Shown here: positions 7,614-16,618 of the stretch, in pieces
Layout: each line of letters starts with the position of its first letter
Position numbering within the stretch: the stretch's first letter is position 1
Assembly (NCBI RefSeq): GCF_023517795.1
Contig: NZ_CP082928.1
Span: 1,922,001 to 1,986,000, forward strand
Reading direction: 5' to 3'
Source of the DNA: Pseudomonas fulva
GTDB lineage: Bacteria; Pseudomonadota; Gammaproteobacteria; Pseudomonadales; Pseudomonadaceae
DNA: 64,000 nucleotides
Program-made: the position numbers and the translations under genes
The notes under the pieces: generated by a model
What the model was told of the DNA's origin: nothing
The model's database searches: none
What the model saw: the letters and a program-made list of their open reading frames with translations, nothing else

Positions 7614-9674
7614 ATGGCCTTCGAAGCAATGTTCCAGCCGATCCAGATCGGCAAACTGACCATCCGCAACCGCGTGCTCTCCACCGCGCACGCCGAGGTC
7701 TACGCCACCGACGGCGGCATGACCACCGAGCGCTACGTCAAATACTACGAAGAGAAGGCCAAGGGCGGCATCGGCCTGGCGATCTGCGGCGGCTCCTCGG
7801 TGGTGGCCATCGACAGCCCGCAGCAATGGTGGGCCTCGGTGAACCTGTCCACCGACCGCATCATCCCGCACTTCCAGAATCTCGCCGACGCCATGCACAA
7901 GCACGGCGCCAAGATCATGATCCAGATTACCCACATGGGCCGCCGCTCGCGCTGGGACGGCTACCACTGGCCGACCCTGATGTCGCCCTCTGGAATCCGT
8001 GAACCGGTGCACCGCGCCACCTGCAAGACCATCGAGGTCGAGGAGATCTGGCGCATCATCGGCAACTACGCCCAGGCCGCGCGCCGCGCCAAGGAAGGCG
8101 GCCTGGACGGCGTCGAGCTGTCCGCCGTGCACCAGCACCTGATCGACCAGTTCTGGTCGCCACGCGTCAACAAGCGTACCGACGAATGGGGCGGCAGCTT
8201 CGAAGGCCGCATGAAGTTCGGCCTGGAAGTGCTCAAGGCCGTGCGCGCCGAGGTCGGCGACGATTTCTGCGTGGGCATGCGTATCACCGGCGACGAGTTC
8301 CACCCCGACGGCCTGTCCCACGAGGACATGAAACAGATCGCCGCCTACTACGACGCTACCGGCATGCTCGACTTCATCGGCGTGGTGGGCTCGGGCTGCG
8401 ACACCCACAACACCCTGGCCAACGTGATCCCCAACATGAGCTTCCCGCCGGAGCCGTTCCTGCACCTGGCGGCCGGCATCAAGGAAGTGGTCAAGGTGCC
8501 GGTGCTGCACGCGCAGAACATCAAGGACCCGAACCAGGCCACGCGCATTCTCGAAGGCGGCTATGTGGACATGGTCGGCATGACCCGCGCGCACATGGCC
8601 GACCCGCACCTGATCGCCAAGATCAAGATGGGCCAGATCGACCAGATCAAGCAGTGCGTCGGTGCCAACTACTGCATCGACCGCCAGTACCAGGGCCTGG
8701 ACGTGCTGTGCATCCAGAACGCGGCGACCAGCCGCGAATACATGGGCGTGCCGCATATCATCGAGAAAACCACCGGCGCCAAGCGCAAGGTGGTGATCGT
8801 CGGCGGCGGCCCGGCCGGGATGGAGGCCGCTCGCGTCGCTGCCGAGCGTGGCCATGACGTGACCCTGTTCGAGAAGCAGGACAGCCTCGGCGGGCAGATC
8901 AGCATCGCCGCCCGCGCCCCGCAACGCGACCAGATCGCCGGTATCACCCGCTGGTATCAGCTGGAAATCGCCCGCCTGGGCGTGGACCTGCGCCTGGGCA
9001 CGGCGGCCGATGAGGCGACCATCCTCGACCTGCGCCCGGACATCGTGGTGCTGGCCAACGGTGGCCATGCCTTCCTCGAGCAGAACGAGCACTGGGGCGC
9101 GGCCGAAGGCCTGGTGGTCAGCGCCTGGGACATCCTCAGCGGCAAGGTGGAGCCCGGCAAGAACGTGCTGGTGTACGACACCATCTGCGAATTCACCGGC
9201 ATGTCGGCGGCCGACTACCTGGCCGACAAGGGCAGCCAGGTGGAGATCGTCACCGACGACATCAAGCCCGGCGTGGCCATGGGCGGCACCACCTTCCCGA
9301 CCTACTACCGCAGCATGTACCCCAAGGAAGTGGTGATGACCGGCGACATGATGCTGGAGAAGGTCTACGCCGAGGGCGACAAGAAGGTCGCGGTGCTGGA
9401 GAACGAATACACCGGCGCGCGGGAAGAGCGGGTGGTCGACCAGATCGTCATCGAGAACGGCGTGCGCCCGGACGAGGGCCTGTACTACGGGCTCAAGGAC
9501 GGCTCGCGCAACAAGGGCCAGATCGATGTCGAGGCGCTGTTCGCGATCAAGCCGCAGCCGTGCCTTTGCGAAGCGGGCGACGGCTACCTGCTGTTCCGTA
9601 TCGGCGACTGCGTGGCCCAGCGCAACGTGCACGCGGCGATCTACGACGCCCTGCGCCTGTGCAAAGACTTCTGA
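7614..9674 (+). CDS. dgcA: Dimethylglycine demethylase subunit DgcA
   Basis: A 686-residue flavoprotein of the trimethylamine dehydrogenase / 2,4-dienoyl-CoA reductase family. It has an old-yellow-enzyme barrel at about 1-370 (IQITHMGRRSRWDGYHWPT, WGGSFEGRMKFGLEVLKAVR), an iron-sulfur loop at about 345-365 (CVGANYC, then C eleven residues on), and a Rossmann flavin/nucleotide domain from about 395 (KVVIVGGGPAGMEAARVAAE). Only three of the four Cys expected for the 4Fe-4S cluster are present; Ala stands at the second position. It oxidises dimethylglycine to sarcosine with DgcB, passing electrons to the neighbouring ETF. The ribosome site is GAGGAGAAGG. Confidence 0.93.
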   Translation: MAFEAMFQPIQIGKLTIRNRVLSTAHAEVYATDGGMTTERYVKYYEEKAKGGIGLAICGGSSVVAIDSPQQWWASVNLSTDRIIPHFQNLADAMHKHGAKIMIQITHMGRRSRWDGYHWPTLMSPSGIREPVHRATCKTIEVEEIWRIIGNYAQAARRAKEGGLDGVELSAVHQHLIDQFWSPRVNKRTDEWGGSFEGRMKFGLEVLKAVRAEVGDDFCVGMRITGDEFHPDGLSHEDMKQIAAYYDATGMLDFIGVVGSGCDTHNTLANVIPNMSFPPEPFLHLAAGIKEVVKVPVLHAQNIKDPNQATRILEGGYVDMVGMTRAHMADPHLIAKIKMGQIDQIKQCVGANYCIDRQYQGLDVLCIQNAATSREYMGVPHIIEKTTGAKRKVVIVGGGPAGMEAARVAAERGHDVTLFEKQDSLGGQISIAARAPQRDQIAGITRWYQLEIARLGVDLRLGTAADEATILDLRPDIVVLANGGHAFLEQNEHWGAAEGLVVSAWDILSGKVEPGKNVLVYDTICEFTGMSAADYLADKGSQVEIVTDDIKPGVAMGGTTFPTYYRSMYPKEVVMTGDMMLEKVYAEGDKKVAVLENEYTGAREERVVDQIVIENGVRPDEGLYYGLKDGSRNKGQIDVEALFAIKPQPCLCEAGDGYLLFRIGDCVAQRNVHAAIYDALRLCKDF

Positions 9675-9690
9675 TCTAAACGACGCCCTT

Positions 9691-9775
9691 GTGGGAGCGG
9701 GCCGGGACGCCTAGTCCATGCCCGCGATTGATTTGTGCCAAGGCTATGCCCGGTTGCGGGCCGGCCCGCTCCCAC
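9691..9775. repeat. REP pair (BIME), GTGGGAGCGGGCC family
   Basis: GTGGGAGCGGGCC at 9691-9703 and its inverse GGCCCGCTCCCAC ending at 9775 flank a centre containing CTAGTCCATGCCCGCG. The same centre recurs at about 32061 and 53938. It occupies the dgcA-dgcB gap. Confidence 0.8.
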
Positions 9776-9802
9776 GACATCTCGTCCGGTGAGGACAGAC
9801 CG

Positions 9803-11791
9803 ATGCTGAACACCCTTCTACCCATCCTGCTCTTCGCCGCCCTGGCCCTCGCGGTCCTTGGCGCGGCCAAGCGCTTCTTCATGTGGCGCCGCGGTCGGCC
9901 GGCCCAGGTCGACTGGGTCAAAGGCCTGCTGCAGATGCCGCGCCGCTACCTGGTGGACCTGCACCACGTGGTCGAGCGCGACAAATACATGTCCAGGACC
10001 CACGTGGCCACCGCCGGCGGCTTCGTACTGGCAGCGGTATTGGCCGTCGCGGTGCATGGTTTCGGCCTGCACAACCGCATCCTCGGCTTCGCCCTGCTGG
10101 CCGCCACGGTGCTGATGTTCACCGGCGCCCTGTTCGTTGCCAGGCGCCGCCTGAATCCGCCGGCGCGGCTGTCGAAAGGCCCGTGGATGCGCCTGCCGAA
10201 AAGCCTGCTGATGTTCGCCGCCAGCTTCTTTATCGCCACCCTGCCGGTGGCCGGGGTTCTGCCCGCTGACTTTTCATGGCAGAGCAGCGGCGGCTGGGTC
10301 CTGGCGGCCATTCTCACCGTTGGCGTGGCCTGGGGCGTGTCCGAGCTGTTCTTCGGCATGACCTGGGGCGGGCCGATGAAGCACGCCTTCGCAGGTGCCC
10401 TGCACCTGGCCTGGCACCGCCGCGCCGAGCGTTTCGGTGGCGGTCGCTCGACCGGCCTGAAAGCGCTGGACCTGAACGACCCGAAAGCCCCCCTGGGGGT
10501 GGAAAAGCCCACCGACTTCACCTGGAACCAGCTGCTCGGCTTCGACGCCTGCGTACAGTGCGGCAAGTGCGAAGCCATGTGCCCGGCCTTCGCCGCCGGC
10601 CAGCCGCTGAACCCCAAGAAGCTGATTCAGGACATGGTCATCGGCCTGGCCGGCGGCAATGACGCCAACTTCGCTGGCAGCCCCTACCCCGGCAAGCCGT
10701 TGGGTGAGCACAGCGGAGGCCCGCACCAGCCAATCGTGGCCCGGCCGATCGTCTCCCTGCAAGGCAAGGCCCTGGTCGATGCCGACACACTGTGGTCATG
10801 CACCACCTGCCGCGCCTGCGTCGAGGAATGCCCAATGATGATCGAGCACGTCGATGCCATCGTCGACATGCGCCGCCACCTGACCCTGGAAAAAGGCTCG
10901 ACGCCGAACAAGGGCGCCGAAGTACTGGAAAACCTCATCGCCACCGACAACCCGGGCGGCTTCGCACCCGGTGGCCGGCTGAACTGGGCCGCGGACCTGA
11001 ATCTGCCGCTGATGGCCGACAAGGGCAGCGCCGAAGTGCTGTTCTGGGTCGGCGATGGCGCCTTCGACATGCGCAACCAGCGCACCCTGCGTGCCTTCGT
11101 GAAGATCCTCAAGGCTTCGGGTGTGGACTTCGCGGTGCTCGGCCTGGAAGAACGCGACAGCGGTGACGTCGCCCGCCGCCTGGGCGACGAAGCGACCTTC
11201 CAGCAACTGGCCAAACGCAATATCGCCACTCTCAACAAGTATCAGTTCAAGACCATCGTCTCCTGCGACCCGCACAGCTTCCACGTGCTGAAGAACGAGT
11301 ACGGCGCCCTGGGCGGCCACTACCAGGTCATGCACCACAGCACCTTTATCGAGAACCTGCTGCAGCGCGGCACCCTGAATCTTGGCAAGCACAAGGGCGG
11401 CTCCGTCACCTACCACGACCCCTGCTACCTGGGCCGCTACAACGGTGAGTACGAGGCGCCGCGCGCGGTGCTCAAGGCCATCGGCATCGAGGTGAGGGAG
11501 ATGGAGCGCTCCGGCTTTCGCTCGCGCTGCTGTGGCGGTGGCGGCGGCGCGCCGATCACCGATATCCCCGGCAAGCAGCGGATTCCCGACATGCGCATGG
11601 AAGACATCAAGGAAACCGGCGCCGAACTGGTCGCCGTCGGCTGCCCACAGTGCACCGTGATGCTCGAAGGCGTGGTCGAGCCGCGCCCGCAGATCAAGGA
11701 TATTGCCGAGCTGGTGGCCGAGGTGTTGATCGAAAGCGAGGTGCCCCAGAAGAAACCCCTCGCGCAACCCACTGCCGTGGAGGTGGCCTGA
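9803..11791 (+). CDS. dgcB: Dimethylglycine demethylase subunit DgcB (membrane iron-sulfur protein)
   Basis: A 662-residue membrane-anchored iron-sulfur oxidoreductase. The N-terminal third has hydrophobic helices (LNTLLPILLFAALALAVLGA, FVLAAVLAVAVHGFGL, LLMFAASFFIATLPVAGVLP). Two 4Fe-4S ferredoxin motifs follow at about 250 and 332 (CVQCGKCEAMCP, CTTCRACVEECP). Two C-terminal CCG-type cysteine-rich segments (DPCYLGRYNG, then CCGGGGG, and VGCPQCT) are as in heterodisulfide reductase-like proteins. Together with DgcA it forms the demethylase. The start at 9803 is set by GAGGACAG; an upstream in-frame ATG at 9689 lies at the edge of the REP and is rejected. The stop abuts etfA. Confidence 0.92.
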   Translation: MLNTLLPILLFAALALAVLGAAKRFFMWRRGRPAQVDWVKGLLQMPRRYLVDLHHVVERDKYMSRTHVATAGGFVLAAVLAVAVHGFGLHNRILGFALLAATVLMFTGALFVARRRLNPPARLSKGPWMRLPKSLLMFAASFFIATLPVAGVLPADFSWQSSGGWVLAAILTVGVAWGVSELFFGMTWGGPMKHAFAGALHLAWHRRAERFGGGRSTGLKALDLNDPKAPLGVEKPTDFTWNQLLGFDACVQCGKCEAMCPAFAAGQPLNPKKLIQDMVIGLAGGNDANFAGSPYPGKPLGEHSGGPHQPIVARPIVSLQGKALVDADTLWSCTTCRACVEECPMMIEHVDAIVDMRRHLTLEKGSTPNKGAEVLENLIATDNPGGFAPGGRLNWAADLNLPLMADKGSAEVLFWVGDGAFDMRNQRTLRAFVKILKASGVDFAVLGLEERDSGDVARRLGDEATFQQLAKRNIATLNKYQFKTIVSCDPHSFHVLKNEYGALGGHYQVMHHSTFIENLLQRGTLNLGKHKGGSVTYHDPCYLGRYNGEYEAPRAVLKAIGIEVREMERSGFRSRCCGGGGGAPITDIPGKQRIPDMRMEDIKETGAELVAVGCPQCTVMLEGVVEPRPQIKDIAELVAEVLIESEVPQKKPLAQPTAVEVA

Positions 11792-13021
11792 ATGAGTGAC
11801 ATCATCCGCCGTGACCCGCGCGCCGAGCGCATCGCCCGCAACCGCCTGCACCCGCTGCACGCGGCCCTGCAGCCCCAGCAGATTCAGTGGATGGGCCCCA
11901 ACGGTATCGTCCGCAAGAACCCCCATGCGGCAGCGGCCGGTTTCATCGGCCCGGCCGGCCTCAAGCGTATCGACCGCAGCGGCGCTCAGCAGGGCGGCGG
12001 CTCCAAGCGCCAGAGCAGCGGCGCGGCCGTGCAACTGCCGCTGCATGTGGTCGAGCAGCCGGCGTTCGTCATCGCCGTGGTACCGGATATGGTCGGTGGC
12101 CGCCTGAGCAGCCACGACAAGGACCTGCTCGGCCTCGCCCATCAGCTGGCCGGCCAGGAAGGCGCCGTGCTGGCCGTGGTATTCGGTGAGCACAAGGAAT
12201 CCGCGTTCGACAGCGCCGGCGTCGACCGCCTGCTGCAGCTGGCAGGCGACGAATACAGCGGCTACTCGCCCGAACAGCGGGTGCTGGCCCTGCGCGCCGT
12301 CGACAGCCAGTTCGCCCCGCGCCATTGGCTGCTCCCGGATAGCCGCACCGGCGGTGGCGAACTGGGCCGGCGGCTGGCCTCCAGCCTGGGCGAGCGCCCG
12401 GCCACCCGCGTCTGGCAGGTCAAGGATGGGCAAAGCACCGGCCGCGCCGGTGCGGGCCGCGAGGACATCGTGCGGACGGCGCCGCGGCTGATCCTGGCCG
12501 CCGCCGAGTGCGCCGAGCCGGTCAGCGAAACCCGCCACGAGGCACGCCAGGTCGAGCTGTCGACACAGGTGGCGCGCAACCTGCCACGCATCGAGGACCT
12601 GGGCTCGGTCGCCGTCGACCCGGCGCAGATCCCCATGGCCGAATCCGAATTCATCCTGTCCGGTGGCAACGGCGTGAAGGACTGGGCGCTGTTCCACCGC
12701 GCTGCCGTCGCCCTGGGCGCCACAGAAGGTGCGTCGCGGGTGGCGGTGGACGACGGTCATATGCCGCGGGCCCGTCAGGTCGGCGCCACCGGCACCTGGG
12801 TCACCGCACGGGTCTACGTGGCAGTCGGTATCTCCGGGGCCATCCAGCACCTGCAGGGCATCGGTGCCTGCGACAAGGTGGTGGCGGTCAACCAGGACCC
12901 GGGCTGCGACATGATCAAGCGTGCCGACCTGGCGGTGATCGGCGACGCCGCCGCCATCCTCCAGGCCTTGATCGAGCGCGTGGAAGCCCACCGTAGCGGA
13001 GCCAAACGTAATGCGGCCTGA
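11792..13021 (+). CDS. etfA: Electron transfer flavoprotein alpha subunit of the dgc operon
   Basis: A 409-residue ETF alpha protein, about 90 residues longer at the N-terminus than general ETF alpha (about 310), as is usual for the dgc-linked form. The C-terminal FAD-binding segment is typical (VAVGISGAIQHLQGIGACDK, VVAVNQDPGCDMIKRADLAV). It begins directly after the dgcB stop. It accepts electrons released during dimethylglycine or sarcosine oxidation and hands them to the quinone pool via ETF dehydrogenase, which is not in this window. Confidence 0.92.
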   Translation: MSDIIRRDPRAERIARNRLHPLHAALQPQQIQWMGPNGIVRKNPHAAAAGFIGPAGLKRIDRSGAQQGGGSKRQSSGAAVQLPLHVVEQPAFVIAVVPDMVGGRLSSHDKDLLGLAHQLAGQEGAVLAVVFGEHKESAFDSAGVDRLLQLAGDEYSGYSPEQRVLALRAVDSQFAPRHWLLPDSRTGGGELGRRLASSLGERPATRVWQVKDGQSTGRAGAGREDIVRTAPRLILAAAECAEPVSETRHEARQVELSTQVARNLPRIEDLGSVAVDPAQIPMAESEFILSGGNGVKDWALFHRAAVALGATEGASRVAVDDGHMPRARQVGATGTWVTARVYVAVGISGAIQHLQGIGACDKVVAVNQDPGCDMIKRADLAVIGDAAAILQALIERVEAHRSGAKRNAA

Positions 13022-13030
13022 AGTCCTTAT

Positions 13031-13086
13031 CGCGGGCATGGCCCGCTCCCACACCCGCGAACTCGTGGGAGCGGGCCATGCCCGCG
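13031..13086. repeat. Perfect 22-bp inverted REP pair inside the dgc operon
   Basis: The arms 13031-13052 and 13065-13086 are exact inverted copies of the GTGGGAGCGGGCCATGCCCGCG unit, separated by 12 bases. The structure lies between etfA and etfB, 24 bases before the etfB start. It would form a very stable hairpin in the operon mRNA. Confidence 0.9.
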
Positions 13087-13110
13087 AAAAACAATACAGG
13101 GGGTCGCAGC

Positions 13111-13884
13111 ATGGCTGATCTGAATGTCGTCACCCTGGTGTCCATCGGCTCCCACCCTGCCTCGGGCCGGCCCCGACGCGCCGAACAGGATGCCCGCGCC
13201 GTCGAGTTGGGCCTCAAGCTGGCCGGTGAAAAACTCAACGTGGTGCATGCCGGCGACCCGCAGGAAGACACCCTGCGCGCCTACCTGGGCATGGGCCTGC
13301 CCGGCCTCACCGTACTCGAGCAGAGCCGCGAGGCCGACGCCCTGCCGGCCCTGGCCGAGCACCTGCAACTGGCCAAGGCGCAACTGGTGCTGACCGGCAG
13401 CCAGGCAGAAACCGGCGAAGGTTCGGGTATGCTGCCCTACCTGCTGGCCGAGCGCCTGGGCTGGCCACTGATCGTCGGCCTGGCGGAAGTGGAAAACATC
13501 GAGGGCGGCAGCGCCCAGGTGCTGCAGGCCCTGCCCCGCGGTCAGCGGCGGCGTCTCAAGGTACGCCTGCCCTTTGTCGCCAGCGTCGATGCGGCCGCAC
13601 CGGCGGCGCGCCAGAGCGCCTTCGGCCCGGCCCGACGCGGTGCGCTGGAGCGGGAAGCAGTGGAACTGGTCGATGATCCGTTGTATGCCGATGCGCAGTG
13701 GCAGCCAGCTCGACCACGGCCCAAGCGCCTGAAGGTGATCAAGGCCAAGACCGGCGCCGAGCGCATGAAGGCGGCGACCGCGAAGGCCGCTGGCGGTGGT
13801 GGCCAGGTGATCACGGGCGTCTCGCCACAGGAAGGTGCAGAGGCTATCTTCAAGCTACTGCTGGATGAGGGCGTGCTGCGCTGA
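13111..13884 (+). CDS. etfB: Electron transfer flavoprotein beta subunit of the dgc operon
   Basis: A 257-residue ETF beta-type protein with the adenine-nucleotide alpha-hydrolase-like fold (LNVVTLVSIGSHPASGRPRR, LVLTGSQAETGEGSGMLPYL, LAERLGWPLIVGLAEVE). Its partner etfA is immediately upstream. The start at 13111 follows AGGGGG and lies just outside the REP hairpin; an earlier in-frame ATG (13078) is inside the REP and is rejected. It completes the ETF heterodimer dedicated to this pathway. Confidence 0.9.
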   Translation: MADLNVVTLVSIGSHPASGRPRRAEQDARAVELGLKLAGEKLNVVHAGDPQEDTLRAYLGMGLPGLTVLEQSREADALPALAEHLQLAKAQLVLTGSQAETGEGSGMLPYLLAERLGWPLIVGLAEVENIEGGSAQVLQALPRGQRRRLKVRLPFVASVDAAAPAARQSAFGPARRGALEREAVELVDDPLYADAQWQPARPRPKRLKVIKAKTGAERMKAATAKAAGGGGQVITGVSPQEGAEAIFKLLLDEGVLR

Positions 13885-13923
13885 CGGTACGCCGAATTCG
13901 AATTTGTCACGAGGACAATCACG

Positions 13924-14175
13924 ATGATGCATGCCGACTTGATCGACCAGGAAGATCTGCGCGAACGCCTGATTGCCCTGGGTTTCAGCATCCCCAGTGG
14001 TGCCAGCGCCGAGCAGGCCTGCGAATACGCGGTGACCGGCCTGTGCCCGGAACGTGCCCTCGCCCTGCGCCATATGGTCGAAGAGATTCTTGCCGGCAGC
14101 GCCACCGTGCTGCCAACCGTACGCGAAGCCATCTCCCGCAAACTGCTGCCGGCTCTGGTGCCTAAGCCACGCTGA
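13924..14175 (+). CDS. Small conserved protein at the end of the dgc operon
   Basis: An 83-residue soluble, mostly helical protein (LIDQEDLRERLIALGFSIPS, LCPERALALRHMVEEILAGS, REAISRKLLPALVPKPR). GAGGAC precedes two consecutive ATGs (13924 and 13927). Position and size match P. aeruginosa PA5401 (from memory), which also follows the etf genes. It has no recognised domain and its function is unknown. It is probably cotranscribed with etfB, 39 bases upstream. Confidence 0.8.
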   Translation: MMHADLIDQEDLRERLIALGFSIPSGASAEQACEYAVTGLCPERALALRHMVEEILAGSATVLPTVREAISRKLLPALVPKPR

Positions 14176-14605
14176 GCTCCAACTGAAGCACACTTGCGAG
14201 GGCTGCCATTATTGTTTCAGCTCGCCCTCCTTTTTAAAAAGTGCAACTGCTTACCTTGCTAGCCGTAGCCGATGACTTGAGTTTGGAGGCATACGGCTCT
14301 CCAGCACTTCACACAGCCATCAGAACTCTGCGCGTGTATTGAAAAACGCCACATTCCTGTATCTGTCGCACTCCCCCTCCCAGCCGCAACATCCCTCCTG
14401 TAGCGCTAGTCGGCGCACTTAAATGCCAACTCTAAACGATATAAGCACCATCATTTCTAAGGATGGAAAGCGAATTTACAAATAGCCGCAGAGCAGGCAA
14501 GTACGCCGCTGGTAGTTACTTCTCCGAGACCCTCTATTTCCAAGCCAACCGGCACTGCGGCCTCAGGGCCCATTTCGTTCGGGAAGCCTTAACAAGGATG
14601 TGCTA
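14176..14605. other. AT-richer gene-free border before the diaminopropionate cluster
   Basis: Clearly lower GC than the genes on either side, and no ORF with credible codon use. It must contain the promoter of the following operon (AAGGA at 14594-14598 is its ribosome site). No clear sigma-70 pair or palindrome could be assigned by eye. The same composition continues into the first 40 codons of the next gene. Confidence 0.5.
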
Positions 14606-15580
14606 ATGATTAAGCAATTGATAAATGAAGACAATTACATCCAGATTGATCAGTTGTGCAGCGCCAAAGTGCAACTCAAGATCGAAGGACTTAACCCGGC
14701 AGGCTCAATCAAGCTCAAAACTGCTTACGCCATCATTTCGGATCTTGAAAGCCGTGGGCTGATCCCCCCCAGAACGCGGCTGATCGAATCATCCTTGGGC
14801 AACCTCGGCGTGGCCTTGGCGATGGTCTGCGCGGCCAAGGGCTACCAGTTCGTCTGCGTCATCGACCCGAACACTTCGGCGCCCAACCGAAAGCTGATTC
14901 AGGCCCTGGGTGCACAGGTAATCGTGGTCGACCAGCGCGACGAGAACGGTGGTTTCCTCTACTCGCGCATCCGCCTGATCGAACAGATGGTCGCGCAGAA
15001 CCCAGACTACATCTGGCTCAATCAGTACCAGAACCCGAACAACCCGCTGGCCCACTACAACGCCACCGCGCGGGCCATCGCCGAGAAGTTCGGGCATGTC
15101 GACTACCTGTTCGTCGGCGCCGGCACCACCGGCACCCTGATGGGCTGCAAGCGCTACTTCGCCGACCACCACCCGCGCACCAAGGTGATCGCGGTGGACT
15201 CGGTCGGTTCGGTGACCTTCGGCCTGCCCGGCGGCACCCGCCATATCCCTGGGCTCGGCACCAGCCGCCGCCCCGAGATCTACGAGCCCAGCGATATCCA
15301 CGCCTTCCTCACCGTGCCCGAGGTGCACACGGTCCAGGTGTGCCGCTGGCTGGCGCAGCGCTACGGCCTGCTGTTCGGTGGTTCCACCGGCACGGTGCTG
15401 GCCGGCGTGCAGCAGTGGGCAGCGCAGATCCGCCCGGACGATGTGATGGTGGCGATCTCCCCGGACATGGGCGAGCGCTACCTGGAAACCCTCTATTCAG
15501 ACGACTGGGTCAGCCAACGCTTGGGCCCGGGCGCGCTGCAACCCTTGTTCCCCGAATTCCCTCTCTCCCTTACGGCGTAA
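14606..15580 (+). CDS. SbnA-type N-(2-amino-2-carboxyethyl)-L-glutamate synthase
   Basis: A 324-residue PLP enzyme of the cysteine synthase fold. Lys36 in NPAGSIKLKTA is the expected PLP lysine, followed by the substrate loop ESSLGNLGVALAMVCAAKG and the phosphate-binding GAGTTGTLMG. In staphyloferrin B synthesis SbnA joins O-phosphoserine and glutamate, and SbnB then releases L-2,3-diaminopropionate; the next gene here is SbnB-like, which supports the same reaction. The ATG at 14606 is set by AAGGA; a GTG at 14600 is possible. The first 40 codons are AT-rich, the rest match the chromosome. A plain cysteine synthase is the alternative but is unlikely with this neighbour. Confidence 0.85.
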   Translation: MIKQLINEDNYIQIDQLCSAKVQLKIEGLNPAGSIKLKTAYAIISDLESRGLIPPRTRLIESSLGNLGVALAMVCAAKGYQFVCVIDPNTSAPNRKLIQALGAQVIVVDQRDENGGFLYSRIRLIEQMVAQNPDYIWLNQYQNPNNPLAHYNATARAIAEKFGHVDYLFVGAGTTGTLMGCKRYFADHHPRTKVIAVDSVGSVTFGLPGGTRHIPGLGTSRRPEIYEPSDIHAFLTVPEVHTVQVCRWLAQRYGLLFGGSTGTVLAGVQQWAAQIRPDDVMVAISPDMGERYLETLYSDDWVSQRLGPGALQPLFPEFPLSLTA

Positions 15581-15586
15581 CCAGTC

Positions 15587-16618
15587 ATGACCGCACAAGC
15601 TTCGATTCCCCCGTTCCACGTGATCCCCGGTTCCACCGTCAAGGACATCCTTGCTGGCATGCGCCAGGAGGCCATCAAGGTGGTCGCGCAGACCTACCTC
15701 ACCCACGAGCGCGGCGAAACCGTCAACCCGGACAGCTACTTCCTGCGTTTCCCCGAAGAGCCGGCCAATCGCATCATTGCCCTGCCGGCGGCGATCGTCT
15801 ACAAACAGGGCGAACAGTCGGTATCAGGCATCAAGTGGATCGCCAGCTACCCGGACAACATCCACGCGGGCATCCCACGCGCCTCGGCGGTACTGATCCT
15901 CAACAACCCACAAACCGGCTACCCCTACGCGCTGCTCGAAGGCGCGCTAATCAGCGCCGTGCGCACCGCCGCCTCGGCCGTGCTGGGCGCCTGGCTGCTC
16001 AATGACAAACAAAAGCGTGCCGGTAGCCTGTCGATCATTGGCGGCGGCGTGATCGCCCGCAACATCCTCGACACCTTCATCGGCGACGACTGGTCGTTCG
16101 GCCAGGTCGGCGTGCATGATCTCAACCGCGAGTCGGCCGAGGCACTGGCCGGTTTCGGTGAGCAAATGGGCCTGCCACAGGTGCAACTGTGGTCGCTGAA
16201 AGAAGCGCTCAAGGCCGATATCGTGGTGTTCGCCACCAGCGCCGGCACCCCGTACGTCAGCGGCGACGACACCTTCCGCCCAGGCCAGATCGTGCTGAAC
16301 ATCTCGCTGCGCGACATCGATGCCGGCATCGTCGCCGCCAGCTACAACTACTTCGACGACGTCAGCCACTGCCTCAAGGCCAACACCTCGCCGCACCTGG
16401 CCGAGCAGCGCTTCGGCCACCGTGATTTCGTCACCGGCACCGTGGCACAGATCCTGCGCGGCGAACTGCAGGTTAACCGTGACAAAACGCTGATTTATTC
16501 GCCGTTCGGCATGGGCATCCTTGACCTGGCCCTGGGCCGGCGTATCCATGACGTGGCCCTCGAGCAAGGCTCGGCTGTCGCCGTGCCGTCGTTCTTCGGG
16601 GAGGAGCGCAGATGGTGA
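15587..16618 (+). CDS. SbnB-type 2,3-diaminopropionate biosynthesis dehydrogenase
   Basis: A 343-residue member of the ornithine cyclodeaminase / mu-crystallin family with an NAD-binding segment (SIIGGGVIARNILDTF) at about 140-157 and conserved VSGIKWIASYPDN, LILNNPQTGYPYALLEGALI. SbnB oxidatively cleaves the SbnA product to L-2,3-diaminopropionate, 2-oxoglutarate and NADH. The gene begins six bases after the SbnA stop and overlaps the next gene by seven bases, so the three are coupled. Ornithine cyclodeaminase itself is less likely because of the SbnA-type partner. Confidence 0.87.
   Translation: MTAQASIPPFHVIPGSTVKDILAGMRQEAIKVVAQTYLTHERGETVNPDSYFLRFPEEPANRIIALPAAIVYKQGEQSVSGIKWIASYPDNIHAGIPRASAVLILNNPQTGYPYALLEGALISAVRTAASAVLGAWLLNDKQKRAGSLSIIGGGVIARNILDTFIGDDWSFGQVGVHDLNRESAEALAGFGEQMGLPQVQLWSLKEALKADIVVFATSAGTPYVSGDDTFRPGQIVLNISLRDIDAGIVAASYNYFDDVSHCLKANTSPHLAEQRFGHRDFVTGTVAQILRGELQVNRDKTLIYSPFGMGILDLALGRRIHDVALEQGSAVAVPSFFGEERRW

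Noticed and set aside
5862..9632. 1256-codon open frame on the minus strand
   Set aside because: It runs antisense through the dipeptidase, DUF5943 and dgcA genes, all well supported on the plus strand. Its composition (Val/Ala/His/Asp) is that of a reverse-complement artefact.
10796..13054. 752-codon open frame on the minus strand
   Set aside because: Antisense to dgcB and etfA and without recognisable domains.
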